From: Nematopogon swammerdamellus
Lineage: Eukaryota; Arthropoda; Insecta; Lepidoptera; Adelidae
Direction of reading: 5' to 3'
Length of the DNA: 64,000 nt
Assembly (NCBI GenBank): GCA_946902875.1
Contig: OX336340.1
Coordinates: 19,731,566 to 19,795,565, forward strand
The translations under genes were made by a program, and so were the position numbers. The notes under the pieces are model-generated. The model saw nothing but the letters and a program-made list of their open reading frames with translations. It searched no databases and was not told the origin of the DNA. Of this stretch, positions 44,000-57,059 are shown in pieces; the stretch's first letter is position 1; the number at the start of each line of letters is the position of its first letter.

Positions 44000-46139
44000 T
44001 AAATATATAGTCAATAGTAATTCAAAGCTAAAATATAGAACATCAAAACGTTTCATTAAAATATTAACAAAATAATTTATATTACAATTTAACTAATCAC
44101 CTAATAAATTCAAGCGTGACTGCACACTCCAATAAGAAATAAAATGGCGCGAACGGCCATTACAATACGACGCGCAATTAGACAAACAAGAAATATAATA
44201 ACATCAGTTGGTTCGCATATAAAACACTATAGAGCGCCGAGGCGGGGAAGGTAGCATGAGGTAATCCTGACACGCGGTGAGAGGGGAACAAGACATGGGC
44301 GCGTACGAAACAGCGGAGAGGTGAGGTAAGAAGACGCGCGTCTTGCGGGCGCAGGGACGGAGATCGTGGTATCATCACGCCGTTGGAAGCGCGGCTTGAG
44401 GTAGCGAGTTAAGGAGCGCGAGTAGTGATTATTTCGCTGCGAGTTGATAGTTTGAAAGAATGAATTATTGTCAGGACACGAGCGTGACACGCCCATACTG
44501 CGGGGCCACCGTACGTTTTGTTCCTACGTGTCAGAAACGTGTCAAGCACATATTAATAATTTATTTTTATCTCCATACTAAAATTTGTGTCAGGACACGA
44601 ATGTGTCATGGCCATACTGTGGAGCTACGGTTCGATTTGTTCCTGTGTGTCCAATTCGTGTCGAGCCCATACTAATAATCTAATTTTATCTCCATACTAA
44701 AATAGTATCAGGACACGAATGTGACACGGCCATACTACGAGGCCACCGTTCGATTTGTTCGAGCGTGTCACAACCGTGTCCAGCCCATACTAAAAATTAA
44801 ATTCTATCTCCATACGAAATTTCGCTCTGTGACACGAACGTGTCACGGCCATACTACGAGGCAACCGAGCGTTTTGTTCCTGCGTGTCAAGAACGTGTCA
44901 CGGCCATACTAAGAGGGCGCCGTTCGATTTGTTCCTGCGTGTCCGATTCGTGTCGAGTCCATACTAATGATTCAATTTAATCTCCATACTAAATTCGTGT
45001 CAGGACACGAATGTGACACGGCCATACTATGAGGTCGCTGGTCTATTTGTTCCTGCGTGTCTGGAATCTGGACATGACGGAGTTTATGGGAATTTGAAGT
45101 TTTGTGATCTCTGTGAAGATATCGCACAGGGTCTAAAATTATTTTAATAATTATTTATTAATGATTCAAACTAATACACTAAACATTTTATAAAGGGAAG
45201 AGTATATAAACAAAGTACCAGTTATTAAACAAAAACATAAAATAAAACAAAACAACGTTTCATTGAGTATGACGCCAACATTCAAATAAATATCCGTTGG
45301 AGCGTGCGCGCGGGGCGGAGAGAGGTATGAGGTAAACAAGACAAGGGGTGAGGTATTACCGAGCTGCGGGCGCGCGTGGGCCGCGGGGCGAGGCGGAGCG
45401 ACCTGAGGTAATTTGTCAAGCGGTGCGGGAGGGGTTTTCGTTAAGCGATGTTAGTATGAAGGAATGGATTCGTGTCCTGACATGAATAAAACACGACTAT
45501 GGTAAGGAGATTTCGATTGGTTTCTGCGTGTCCAGGTTCCGTACATGACTAGCATTAGCAAACACGGAATATGGTATCATGTATGTACAGAAATTAATAT
45601 ATATACAAAATTAAACAAAAATATATAAATAAAACACTCCGTCATGGCGCTAAAAGTCGACTTATTAAAAGAGCACATGTAATAACATCAATTAATTTAT
45701 ATAACAAAAGCAACAGTTCTCTGCATGCGGAGATGCACAATGGGTGCGGGGAAGTGGTGTTAAAACCACCGAAGTAGAGGTAAAGCGCATCGCTGACGAG
45801 CGAAACAGCTTTAGGTACCATGTGGAAGGTACGAAGAGGGTTTGTTTTCCCTCCAAAATCGAATTTATATGGTGTCACAAACGTGTCCAGTTCATACTAA
45901 AAACATAAAATTATCCTCCATACAAAATTACGAGTCCGGACAGAAACGTGACACGGCCATACTACGAGGCAGCCGATCGATTTGTTCCTGCGTGACACAA
46001 ACGTGTCCAGCCCATACTAAAAATCAAAATTCAATCTCCATACAAAATCGCGCTCCGTGACACGAACGTGTCATGGCCATACTAGGAGGCCACCGTTCGA
46101 TTTGTTCCTGCGTGTCAGGATTGTGACACGAGGAAAGAT
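44000..46139 (+). repeat. Degenerate upstream repeat stack (~118-bp and larger units)
   Basis: At 44460-45070 about five copies of a ~118-bp unit (GACACGAATGTGACACGGCC, ATACTACGAGGCCACCGTTC, GATTTGTTCCTGCGTGTC, CATACTAA...ATCTCCATAC) occur. Further copies are at 45840-46136. Between them, AT-rich blocks (44000-44230, 45120-45300, 45560-45740) alternate with G-rich blocks (GAGGTGAGGTAAG type). The whole resembles two or three degenerate copies of a larger unit. A block near 44320-44420 (CATCACGCCGTTGGAAGCGC) recurs at 50970-51050. Paired direct and inverted GTGTC/GACAC words suggest binding sites. Confidence 0.75.
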
Positions 46140-46206
46140 TATAAAAGGAGAGGGAGGGGAGCGTGGGGAGTTCAGTCTGTTTTGGGAGTCGAAGGAGACG
46201 GTCGTG
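46140..46206 (+). promoter_or_regulatory. Core promoter: TATA box, initiator and DPE-like motif
   Basis: TATAAAAG (46140-46147), initiator TTCAGTCT with A+1 at 46174, and GGTCGTG (46200-46206), a perfect RGWCGTG downstream element starting at +27. The TATA-to-A distance (34 bp) is slightly long; the DPE is one base off the usual +28. Together they match the arthropod core promoter pattern, as also found in LTRs. It lies immediately after the repeat stack. CAGGTACGAAAGTTA at about 46224 could be a splice donor and recurs at 48937. Confidence 0.55.
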
Positions 46207-46229
46207 CGTATTTAGCGAGAGTCCAGGTA

Positions 46230-46390
46230 CGAAAGTTAGTACTGCTCCGCTCGCGTGAGTTTTCGAATAAGTTCGGGAAAAGAAGTATCGCTCGGCTTCG
46301 CTCGCGTGTATTTTCGATTGGGTTTTCTTAGTGAATAATTTCACTCGGCTTCGCTCGCGTGTATTTTTGATTGGGTTTTCTTAGTAAATG
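46230..46390 (+). repeat. Three short tandem units near the promoter
   Basis: CTCGGCTTCGCTCGCGTGTA, TTTTCGATTGGGTTTTCTTA, GTGAATAA-type units, about 56 bp each, the first more divergent. Confidence 0.7.
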
Positions 46391-46404
46391 GATTTGGTAA
46401 AGAA

Positions 46405-47375
46405 ACCGGTGAATGGAATTAGTTTAATTTCGTGAATATTAGTGTGGGAACTTCTGTAAAGCTTTCGGAGTTGCAAATGAAGGTTGAGCTGGATTTTGTA
46501 ATTTTGGGGGTGATATAGGAGTTTTCAACTAGTTTTACGGAAAATATTTTGGATGTTCTTTTTGAGCCTTTTGAGTTCTGGATGAAGGTCGAGCTGGATT
46601 CTGGAATCTTGACTGGTGATGGAAGGACTTTCAAAGAACTTTTACAATGACACTATGTCCGAACTGGCCTACCATGAGGACTGGTACATTGGGAAGGTTT
46701 TCTTAGTACATAAATGATTTTGTAAAGAAACCGGTGAATAGAGTTTGTTTGTTTCGTAAATTTTAGTGTGGGAATTTCTGTAAAGCTTTCGGAGTTGCAA
46801 ATGAAGGTTGAGCTGGATTTTGTAATTTTGGGGGTGATATAGGAATTTTCAACTAGGTTGCGAATTATATTTTGGATGCTCTTTTTGAGCCTTTTGAGTT
46901 CTGGATGAAGGTTGAGCTGGATTCTGGAATCTTGACTGGTGATGGAAGGACTTCCAAAGAACTTTTACAATGACACTATGTCCGAACTGGCCTACCATGA
47001 GGACTGGTACATTGGGAAGGTTTTATTTTATATTAAAATATAGTGGACTGTGACCTGATCATAAATTTCACGCACATAAAGGAAGTCAGTGAATAGAGTT
47101 TGTTTGATTCGTGAATTTTAGTGTGGGAATTTCTGTAAAGCTTTCGGAGTTGCAAATGAAGGTTGAGCTGGATTTTGTAATTTTGGGGGTGATATAGGAA
47201 TTTTCAACTAGGTTGCGAATTATATTTTGGATGTTCTTTTTGAGCCTTTTGAGTTCTGGATGAAGGTTGAGCTGGATTCTGGAATCTTGACTGGTGATGG
47301 AAGGACTTCCAAAGAACTTTTACAATGACACTATGTCCGAACTGGCCTACCATGAGGACTAGTGCATTGGGAAGG
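46405..47375 (+). repeat. Three tandem copies of a ~320-350-bp repeat
   Basis: The copies start at about 46410, 46731 and 47085. Each holds TAAAGCTTTCGGAGTTGC, AATGAAGGTTGAGCTGGATT (twice per copy), ATTCTGGAATCTTGACTGG, AATGACACTATGTCCGAACT and CATGAGGACTGGTACATTGG. The core of about 290 bp is nearly identical in all three; the linkers differ. No conserved ORF runs through them. Confidence 0.95.
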
Positions 47376-50300
47376 TATTTTAAAATATAGAGAAGATTAA
47401 AAGAAACAAAACCCGATCTTTAAATTCGTAAATCCTACGTATATAAGAGTGTTTGAACCACGCGTAATTATTAAAAAAATATGTCGAATTTAAATATGTA
47501 AAATCAGTGGTTTTACCGTATTTTGATATAAAAGTATATTTTTATTAAGTGTTAACTTCGCGATTAGATTCAGTGGCGGGTGTTGTGGTTTCGTTTGAGT
47601 TTATTATTTTACGCTATTCTACTTGTAATGGTGTTTTATTTAAGGTGATTTTAGTGAATCGTGTCAGACCGGTTAGGATAGTGGAATTCAAAGGTAAATT
47701 TTGTAATATATATGCACATGCAACATTCTGGCTAGTTACGTTTTAGCACGTAGGGAGACTGCGTAAAGCAGGTTTAAACATACCTGTATAGGTTATATAG
47801 ATTATGACCAGCACACAATTTTAATAATCCCTTAAGAAAATATTCCTAATTGATTTCGGTGAAAGGTGGACCCCTGACCGCATCATTTGGAATAAAACAA
47901 TTTCTGTAGGTATATCAATAGATAGCCACAGAAATGTAAACCAGAACATATACACTATACACTCACAATTAAAAGCATACACTTCTGCCTTTAGGGAGGA
48001 CAAAAGAATATCTTTTGAACTCCAACATAACACTACGAGATTAAATTGGTAAATCTGTCTGAAGATGTATATTTTGTACAGATTAGAAAACGGGGACTCC
48101 TAGGGACAAATAATAAATTTGTAACTTAAGTACAAATTTATCTGCGTTGGGAGTCACGGGGACTGGCGATGGATAAATATCGTATGGACAGAGGGTCCAT
48201 ACGAATTTAGTGGGGCCAGTTCCACAACCCCCTTCAAAGGGGGTCAATAAAAGTTTGTATTGTTGAAGTTCTAAAATATAGAAGAAAATATAAAACAATA
48301 GATTTCATCTATTGAACAGCACAACAAAATTAAGCTATCAAGAAATACATTGATCATAATTTAATAATAACAATAACACAAACATCAGAACACTTTTCAT
48401 TTTGAATTTTGGCGGGTCTCGCAAGCTCGCAAGCGAGGCGTGAGCGCGCTGTCGAAGCGTGCACAAAGAACACAGGGGGAAACCAGAAGGGCTAATGACT
48501 ATAGTTGAATGAGCAATTAGTTTAGTAAGTATTTTAATGTTGATATTAGAATTTACTAGAATAGATTTAGGAAATGAGAGTTAGTACTCTGAGTTATTAC
48601 GGTACACAACGGCTTTCTGAAAAGGAAGTAATAATTGGGTCCATTTTACAAGAATTATGTGTACGAATTAGCGACACTGTTTCTGACAAACCTAGAGATC
48701 ACTTGAAAGCTATACGCTGGCCATATTTCGATTCTTTATATTCTAGTTGTTCTAGAGCTATAGAGTTGATTTTTGATAATCCTGCCTTTAATATCTAAGG
48801 TAAGACAATAGGTATAGGGACGAGGTTATTACAGTAGTGCGCGTGACCAGCATATAAAAAAAAAAAATTATGTAAAAATAAGTTCTTTTTTTTTAGTTAT
48901 AGTAGTGTTATCATAAATCCAAGGAATTCAAAGGTCCAGGTACGAAAGTTATCGCGGGTGTGCCCGTGACCATGGTTTAGGAAAGTTTAAAATGTGTAGA
49001 TATATATATATAAACGTTTTGTAATGGTCTGACACGAGAAATCTTATTATTTTGTGCCAAAACGTAATTTGCGTAAGTGTAAGAGCGAATTGTATGGTTA
49101 CGATTCGTAATGTAAGTCTAGGCGTGCCCAGTCTACTGCCAGTAAACATCGGAGCAGTTTCCAGCAGATGACATCTAACTATGGTTTGGTCCATAGCAAC
49201 AATGTGAGTTATTCCATTATCCGGCGAGATACAAAATAAGTGTTTCTTTTCAGAGGGAAAATGTTGTACGTAATTGTGAAATGAATTACATGACCTACGC
49301 AATTACATCGTCATAAGTATGTTATTATCCATTTATTATAAAAAGAAATTTTAATGTCACTTGCATAATGATTATTTGTTCTATGGAAAAGTGGAGCTGG
49401 AGAATTATTGATTGATGAGCGCTTGGCCAAGGCCACAGAATACTTGCGGGCGCAGGGCTGCCAAATTTTTGAAAGACTAGTGTGGACTGGTTTTAAAGAT
49501 GAAGCATGTTTGGGTGCATTGTGTGTTTAGAGAAATTCGTGCTAAAGGGTTTGGGAAGTGTAATCTGACTTATTTAATTATATTGAAAAAAAAAAAGGAG
49601 GAAAAAGGAAAAATAATAATATGTGGTGCACGGGGTCGTATTATACAGATGTTGTTTATGTGTGTGTCACCTTATGTATTGAATTGTTTTGGAATAAAAC
49701 GAACAGATACCAAGGTCCTTGTGGGGCAGCGTTGATTGCTCTGCTTGCCTGATCTGTCGGAGGGGAAAGCGTGTGTTGTGTGTATGTATGTATGATTTCT
49801 ATTACTTTGTTATTATGTGGAAATTACAATCACGAAATTTGAAGTAAGAAGGTGGAATATTTTTGGCAACCCTACACAAGTTTGTAAATTTCGTGTTGAT
49901 TAGGCCCATGAGGAGAGAACCATGGTCAAGAAAGATTGATTTATGGGTGCACGTGTTGTACTGTTTGTGTTTGATCATTAGTTTCGTTTGGCGTAAGTGT
50001 ACGAATGATTCTTATCTCTTTCCCACTAGTATAAAGTGTATGCAATGCAAGTAAGAGTTAGAACGAGACAGTAGACTAGAGCGCTATTTTAGACTTGCTC
50101 TTCTAGTGGGGTATGAATGAGAGAGAGGGAGATACGATTTATATACGAGACTAACAAAAGTTAGAGAATTTAGCCACGTGATCGGTGCAGGTGTTCGGTT
50201 TAGACAAAAAAATGGAGAAGCGCGTGGTTTAGCTCAGATTGCTAATGCATTGATGCTTGTCTGGTTTGTGTACATTGGTAAAAGAGTGGAATGAATATTG

Positions 50301-53300
50301 GTATATATATAATTGTCAAAGGCAATGAAATAGCAGTGCTGAGAAAGAAAAAAATTTTTTTTCATGTTTAGGTAAACGAAATGAATAGTGAATGATGAAT
50401 AGGTAAATGTATGTTAGATTTTACTGTTAATTTTTTTTGGGTAATTTGTGTATTTTTAAATGTGTGCATAATAAACTGTGCGAGTATCATACCACAGTGG
50501 GTGTTTGTATATGAAATGGTTTTACTTGATTGAGAATAAATCAATACATATTGATTTATTACTTCGTGACTTTATGTGTTGCTGTGCGATAAGACGACGG
50601 ACTAGCCACCTCTCGTTTTGTCATGACTTACTCGAATGTTGTACAGACGGATGCGTTTTGTACTATCGTGCGTAGTTACTGGAAAAAGTGTCGCAACTGT
50701 ACTTGCGACGTGCTACACCTCAGTGGTGAGTAGCTGTGACAACGTGTCTTTCGTTTTGTTGAAGATAAAGATTACATATTTATCTAGTATGAATGTTTGT
50801 GTACGGTTTGACTGGATGGATTGTCAACGCACGTTGACTAGACCGTTTTGATCATTTTGTGACGCAGGGACATACGCTCATTGGACGGATTGTTGCTATC
50901 TTAACATGATTCAAGTATACTATGCGGAGACTCTGTTGAGTTGATGACCGAGCAGGGCGTAGCTCGCGCGCGCGTCCTGCGGGCGCGGAGACAGAGTTCG
51001 CAACACCATCACGCCGTTGGAGGTGCGGCGTGGTTAGCGAAGTAATTGAAGAATAGGAAGGCCATTAGCGATGTTAACAGTAGTACGGTTCTTCTGTTGT
51101 GTCAAGTATTTCGTCGGGAAAACAATGCGCAGAAAATACAATTTTATTTGTCATGCACTGAGTCTTGAGATGTGTATGGGTTGAGTGATTGGCGTTGTGC
51201 CTCGGTTACTATAGTATTAAGCGGCATAGTATAGAATATTACAAGTTGTAAGATGCAGGTTTGTGCAAAAAAAAAAAAAAAAAAAAAAAACGAATGATGA
51301 AATCGTTTTGCGGGGTCTACGCTGTCTGTTTGTATGTCTGCCTGTTCTACTAAAGTTGACATTTGTTTCAGGGTAAATGTAGAGTTCTGTAGAATGGTTG
51401 TGTCTGTCCGTTCTACTAGAATTGACAGTTAATTCGGAAGGAATGTGGAGTTCTGTAATAAGCGTATGTAGATTTTGTTTCTGTCAGTGCTCCTGGAGTG
51501 CAATTAAGGGTTTTATTGTTGTGCTGTATCAATGTAAAGCATTGGGATGCTATGAGTTCGTTTTACGTCCGGTTCTATAGTGCCACTTGAACATTAATAA
51601 TATGAACATGCCGTCTGCGGCGTCAGAAACTTGTAGTTTCATAAGAACAGATGAGAGGCTGGGCGGTTACAATTTGAAATTGCCGCCAGGCGAGGCGAAA
51701 TTGTTGGGGCTCTTCGAGAGACTTTTTACCGTTGAATTAAAGACTTTTATCAAGTAATATGTTGAGAAGAGAGAGTAGTTTTACGCTAGTAGATAAAGGT
51801 GACTGTGAGTGAGGAGAGACTCTGCGGATGGCGAGTGACGGACTGGCCACTTCTCACCTTGGCACGGTTATACTGTTAGGTAGTGCGGGAAAAGGACCCT
51901 GTATCTTGTTGCATTGTGAATGTTGACTTGCCTGGATGCAGCTTGTTGGTATGTGTGGGAGATAGGTTTTATGGATGCCATGTCGGAGTGTTGGTTATCT
52001 GTGGAGTTGAATATACGTTAATGTGGTCAGCAGTATAACGCTGTTTATTTCACTGCTTGGGATGTGGGTTGGAATAAAATATATATATCAGTTTGTGATT
52101 GTATGTGTTTGTCAAGCAGTAATGTATGTAATTGGCTGTAGAACAGAAGTTTGATATTAGATATAACGGTTCAGTTAATTAGAACATTATAATTGTGCCA
52201 ATTAAGATAGATAATGGAAGGGACTACAGTTTTACAACGATTCAGAAAGATGAAGTTAAAAGTGTTTGTTGAAAATCAAGCAAGAAGGCTATTAAGCGCC
52301 TAGTCCGAGGCGACACGCAATAGAATTACTAGTTGATGGTTTGTTGCGGCGTGTTGTTGAAGGCGTATTTCACTATCAAACAGTGTAGATCCATTTTATC
52401 AACTTAGTTATGAATTGGAAATGTTGGATGGTATGTATTTGAGGAAGTATGTTTGAGCTTATGTAGGTATATGGATTCCGTGTTAATTGAAGTCATATAT
52501 TTTGTGTATGGGAACGAAGCATAAATATTTGTCTAGTTGTAGGAGTTTGTTCATTTTATAAAAGCGAGTACATGGATATATTAGTATTTATGTATTCTTA
52601 CAACGTGATTGGGAGTTAGAAGATAAGATAGTCGTATCTTGTCTCACTAACATTATTGGGGAAATTGAATGGATGTGATGACGGTCTAATAGAAAACGTA
52701 TGCATTAACTTTTCTATGTAGAAATTCAATTCTGAAGATGTGTTTTATTGAATTCCATTAATTACCTTATGTCAACGTATTGACTGGAAGTGGAGGTTTT
52801 CCTATATTAAGTATCCTGTCTGCGGATGTCGGAGCGAGACACTGTTGTCCAGGAAAAATTTTGCCTGACGTGCTCAGCCCATTGCCACTGGAGGTGGACA
52901 GTAGATGTTGCCTGTTTTATGGGTCGTTTGTATGTGAGCTGTTTGCTTGTGAAAATTACGTGAATGAAGGGATGGGTCTAAGAGTTGCCGGAAATAATAC
53001 ATTGGTGCCACCATTTTGAGTAGAGGATTGATGCGGCTGTATGGTTGATTCGAGTTTGGTTCAGTTCAGTGTGGCCAGCATTAACGGGGTAGGTAGGCAT
53101 TCGTGTGAAACCTGTTCCGCCAAATTATTAGAGCAAATAGCTTAGATATTATAAGTAGATTATTAACTTAATTTAAATACGATTTAGATTTTGAAAAGAA
53201 TGAAGTGAGGTTGTACATTGGCCGGTCATTCATTAGATTCACACAAGATGCAAAACCGTGACGGCATTTCAGTTCTAGGCTTTCTGAGAATCAATATGCG

Positions 53301-54966
53301 ATTGGATAATCATTTAAATGTGGATGTTATAGAAAAACATTATAGAAAATCCATATTCCAAACTGATCTTCTTATGTGGAAATCTGTAAAATGATAAAAC
53401 TTGTATGAAATGCCCGGATATTTAATTCCACATTTTATCTTGAAAATCATTTAAAAATGGATAATTCCATATAAATGGTAACGTTGCTGTGGTTGTGTAT
53501 TAACTGACTCAGGGCGCCCGGTTCAAAAATATTTGAAGGAATATGGATCTTATCGCGAACAATAAGAACCAATGATAGTGTTTGTTTTGCTTTCACAGCG
53601 TAAGGGGACCAGACTTGCGTACTAAAACAAATAAGTACCAACCTTACGGAGTGAATTTCGGAGTAAATCCGAAAAGGAGGAAAAAGGGGAAAGAAAATAA
53701 GCCGAATGGAAAAAGATTTGGTAGGGTACTCAAATACTCAAGAACCCGGGAAAATGGGAAAAAAGAAGGGAAAAGGGAAAAATTTAAAATTAGGAAATAA
53801 ACATACCCACAGTTCACAATGTTCACATCATAGTGACATCTGAAAGGAAGTGGTTAAAAGGCAGGGAGGGAGTGAGGGGTTATGAAAAATGCTTAATGAT
53901 TTTGCAGAAGCAAATTATACTTATACAATACTAGTATTATGTTTAGAAGTGAGTTTTGTGAAACATGGAGTATTCTATTTACTTGCCATCTATTGGTGTA
54001 TTAGTGAAGTTTTGACATTACAACGTCGAAAATTCTGTTGGGCATTGTTATACATAGTGAGATAGGTGTCGCTAGAACAAAATAATTATACTTAAAATTC
54101 AAATTTAAACTTTCTTCCCTTTTACAAAAGTGAACATCAGGGCCCCTGCCGTGCTGGTTTTGCTCGCGTGGCAGATTCGGGTTGCGTTCGACTCGATCGA
54201 TCGCATGAGGCAAATTATTTTGGCACCGGCGTGCGGGTGAGTGCGCATGCGAATGTTGTCCAAGTGACGAAATTATCGATCGAGTGTCGATCTACCAATC
54301 TTGCCACTATTAAATTTTACTAAATGTATTATGCTACCTAGGATGTAAAGCGCTCATTTTGTTAGGTATCAAACGGTCAATATAGTATGTAAACTATTTT
54401 CAGAATCTTTATGTTAATTAAAAGAGGAAAAAGAGTATTGACTAAATTGAAAACGCGTATAAATTGAACACCCCGATATTTAAGAGTGGCTATTTAGTGT
54501 TGGTAAAATTGCATCGTGGTAACACACGCGATGTTGGTTGTCGGTCGGTCAGCCAGCTGTGTGAGTGATGACGACATTCATTTTGAATCTCTTCCCCTCA
54601 ACCCTCCGGCCTTCCTCCAGCCATATTGCCTAGCCACAGAGATACCCCGATAACGGTACTAACGAGGTGAGACGGCGGTGAAGGGCGGGGAAAGCGCATT
54701 TATTCGAGGCGAGGAGGTGCCTAGCCTATGCCTATATAGAAATTCCGACGGGTAATACATTGCTGTAGATATTTAACTATCTAAAAATAAATAACTCCTG
54801 TATGTACCTACCTATTATTACCATACTTGGTTATACATTACAGCCCCACTAACGGTCACCTATAAATTGGTTACATATGTGGGTACATATTTAGGTAGGT
54901 ACTGTCAAATTGATATGAGACGTGTATTTAGAACACAAGACTTTATTACGCACTAACTACGGAACC
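47376..54966. other. G+T-rich (plus strand) DNA with decayed repeats, no confirmed gene
   Basis: Plus-strand G greatly exceeds C through much of this stretch; for example 51961-52020 has 19 G and 5 C. Recognised scraps are family D at 50585-50640 and 51825-51880 (GGACTGGCCACTTCTCACCT), family B-like words at 51660-51710 and 52205-52255, and family A-like at 53033-53110. An A24-25 run lies at about 51267-51290, and a two-unit ~75-bp duplication at about 51330-51465. Apart from 48574-48798 the short ORFs look random. Confidence 0.5.
48574..48798 (+). CDS. Hypothetical small protein, 74 aa
   Basis: The ATG frame begins MRVSTLSYYGTQRLSEKEVI and contains RISDTVSDKPRDHLKAIRWP and ends LIFDNPAFNI. 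It has a mixed, protein-like composition (charged, aromatic and hydrophobic residues), unlike the low-complexity translations around it. It could be a real exon, a remnant of a transposon ORF, or chance. It is followed by an AGGTAAGACA word just past the stop, which resembles a splice donor. No family was recognised. Confidence 0.3.
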   Translation: MRVSTLSYYGTQRLSEKEVIIGSILQELCVRISDTVSDKPRDHLKAIRWPYFDSLYSSCSRAIELIFDNPAFNI

Positions 54967-55262
54967 GTGCATGTGAGCTTGTCGGTATTAGTGATAGTGG
55001 CCCCGCTGCGTCTCTCCCCGTGTGTGTCGTGGGGCGGCTGGGAAGTGGGGGCGTGATGCTGTGCTGAGGGACGGCGGGCTGGCCGCCTGTCGCATTGTCA
55101 TGGTCCTTCCGCCGATTCGTGCGGAGGATGGGTCTTCGTGCCTTGCTTGCTGCTTGAAGTAGTTAGGTATGTGTAGCGCGGCACCGGTTGCTTTGTTTGC
55201 CCGGATTGTCGGGTTGATGGTCAGGATGTAGCGTGTGATATGTGTGATGTGTTGTATGTATG
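54967..55262 (+). repeat. Family D copy with many A-to-G changes
   Basis: It aligns from TCGGTATTAG through CTCTCCCCGTG, GGTCTTCGTGCCTTGCTTGC to GATTGTCGGG and a GTAT tail. Compared with 28063-28387, some fifteen to twenty positions that are A in other copies are G here (e.g. GTCGTAAAAGG becomes GTCGTGGGGC; GACAGGCTAGCCACC becomes GGCGGGCTGGCCGCC), plus some C-to-T. The reverse change (G-to-A) is rare. Confidence 0.75.
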
Positions 55263-57059
55263 TAGTACAGACTTTATTCTTATTTTATTTTAGTGATTGG
55301 TACATAAGTACCTACTTGTAATTTTACCTATATTATTTGAGTAAATACTTAAATAAAATAAAGGAATGAACAACTTATAAATAAAATAATACATAATTAA
55401 ATACCTCTCCATTAAATTCAAAGAAAGGAATCGTTAATTTGACATATAACCAATTTCGAGATTTTCTAAACTATCGTAGAAGTTGAACAAAATCAATCGA
55501 GTGTTTGGGTGAGCGTATGCGTCGAAATAATTCGAGGTCTGAGCTCACATTTCGTACGACGGTACCAATAACTGTCATAAGTGGTGGATCGACGTTCGGG
55601 TTCGAGTAGACCACGTGACCGTTTCGCGCGCTCACTCATTTGTACATTGGACAGATATGACGGTGCCAATTATGCCTACTCGTTCATTTTGCTCGAGCTC
55701 GTCGATCGAGTGGAATCACCACGGTCGTGCTGTTGAATGTATAGCCTAATAAATGAAAATGTTAAAAGTATGAGAGTTACATTAATCCGAATTAGTTTAA
55801 ATTTATATTATTTATTTAAGGTTTACCATAACTAAAGATCTTGAACTTGCTCGTTGATGAGTATTTTGAAAGGAAAAGTGACAGCGTAAAATTTCGGCGC
55901 AAATGTGTTTAAATATTTTGTAGGGGGTTTTATCTAAATACCTTGGTTCGTATTAATCGGCATCGGTCTGTGTCGGACTGCTGCTGGACGTGAGCATTTC
56001 CAGGGGTTTTCCCACCTCGTTCGGCGTTACATTTTAATCTTAATCTGCTCCTGCCTACCTATGGGGTTATAGGTTCACTTAACTGAAGGAGGAGCGTCCC
56101 ATTTTATGCTTGGGCGTGGTCGACGATCGGGCGTCTGTCTGCTTATTGATTGTCGGATAAACGACGAATGTGCTCGGACACTGCATATGATTGCGCAACA
56201 TTTGTTAGAATGAAATTATGGATTTCTATTTAAATTTGTGTGTGTAAGATTGGATGTATAACCTTTGTTGTAAATGGGCATTGCCAATGGACGAGCATAC
56301 TAGAGAAGTAATGGGTATGCTTTTCGAGTGAACGGTTTCGGATGAATGAGTGTGTGAGGGGATGATCGATGCCTGAAACTTTTGAAGTTCGTTATTTCTA
56401 GGAATTCATAACGGAAAGTGTGAGTTGGTAAAAGTTTGAATCAGGGTTAAATGATAAGTTCTCACAGAATAAGTTTGTGAGTGGAATTGTAAGGGGTATT
56501 ACGGGGTTTGAGTGATTTAGGGGATTTGGCATTGGATGGATACTTACTGAAGTAACAAAAATAGGAGGAAGAAAAAAAAAAGGGAATTTTAAGAGTTAGT
56601 TAGTGGGATTTGACCGGTTAATTGCATCGTTTGCAGGGTCCGTGGTGTTGGCCGTAGCATAGTGTGGATGTGGTGCCACGTTGGTGCTATTCTTTGGTCG
56701 ATTACTAATTTAAATTTTCCAAATTCCAATAGAATTTAGACTAGGTAAGCATTCATTGCATGATAAACTAGGGTTTAAGTTTGAAGAGGAGACTCAGATG
56801 CATGCTGTTATCCAAATTTACAGAATGAATTTCAGATACGGAGGTGTTTATTTTGAAAGCAAGTTCAAGAATCAGTTCAACAATTGAACAATGAATATAA
56901 TCACAAGTTGTGACAATTGATTAATAATAGATGTTGCATGACGGTTTGAAATAAGTAATATTAAGCATGTGTGAATATACGAATAATGGTTAGTATAAAA
57001 TTGCGTTTTGGCACAAAATATTATAAAATCACTTTAATATGATAATTTTAAAAGAATTA
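55263..57059. other. Non-coding; decayed LINE tail near 55975-56035
   Basis: GGACTGCTGCTGGACGTGAG resembles the LINE tail word CCCACTGCTGGACATATG (30846), again with A-to-G differences. No gene is seen. Plus-strand G+T bias continues to about 57000. Confidence 0.45.

Noticed and set aside
54170..55730. Weak inverted similarity (GATCGATCGAG and TGCGCACTCAC-like words) between 54.2 and 55.6 kb
   Set aside because: Too short and gapped to call a repeat by eye.
49043..57022. Inverted 16-18-bp match (ATTTTGTGCCAAAACG) at about 49046 and 57003 as terminal repeats of a large element
   Set aside because: The match does not extend and could occur by chance in 64 kb; no target duplication.
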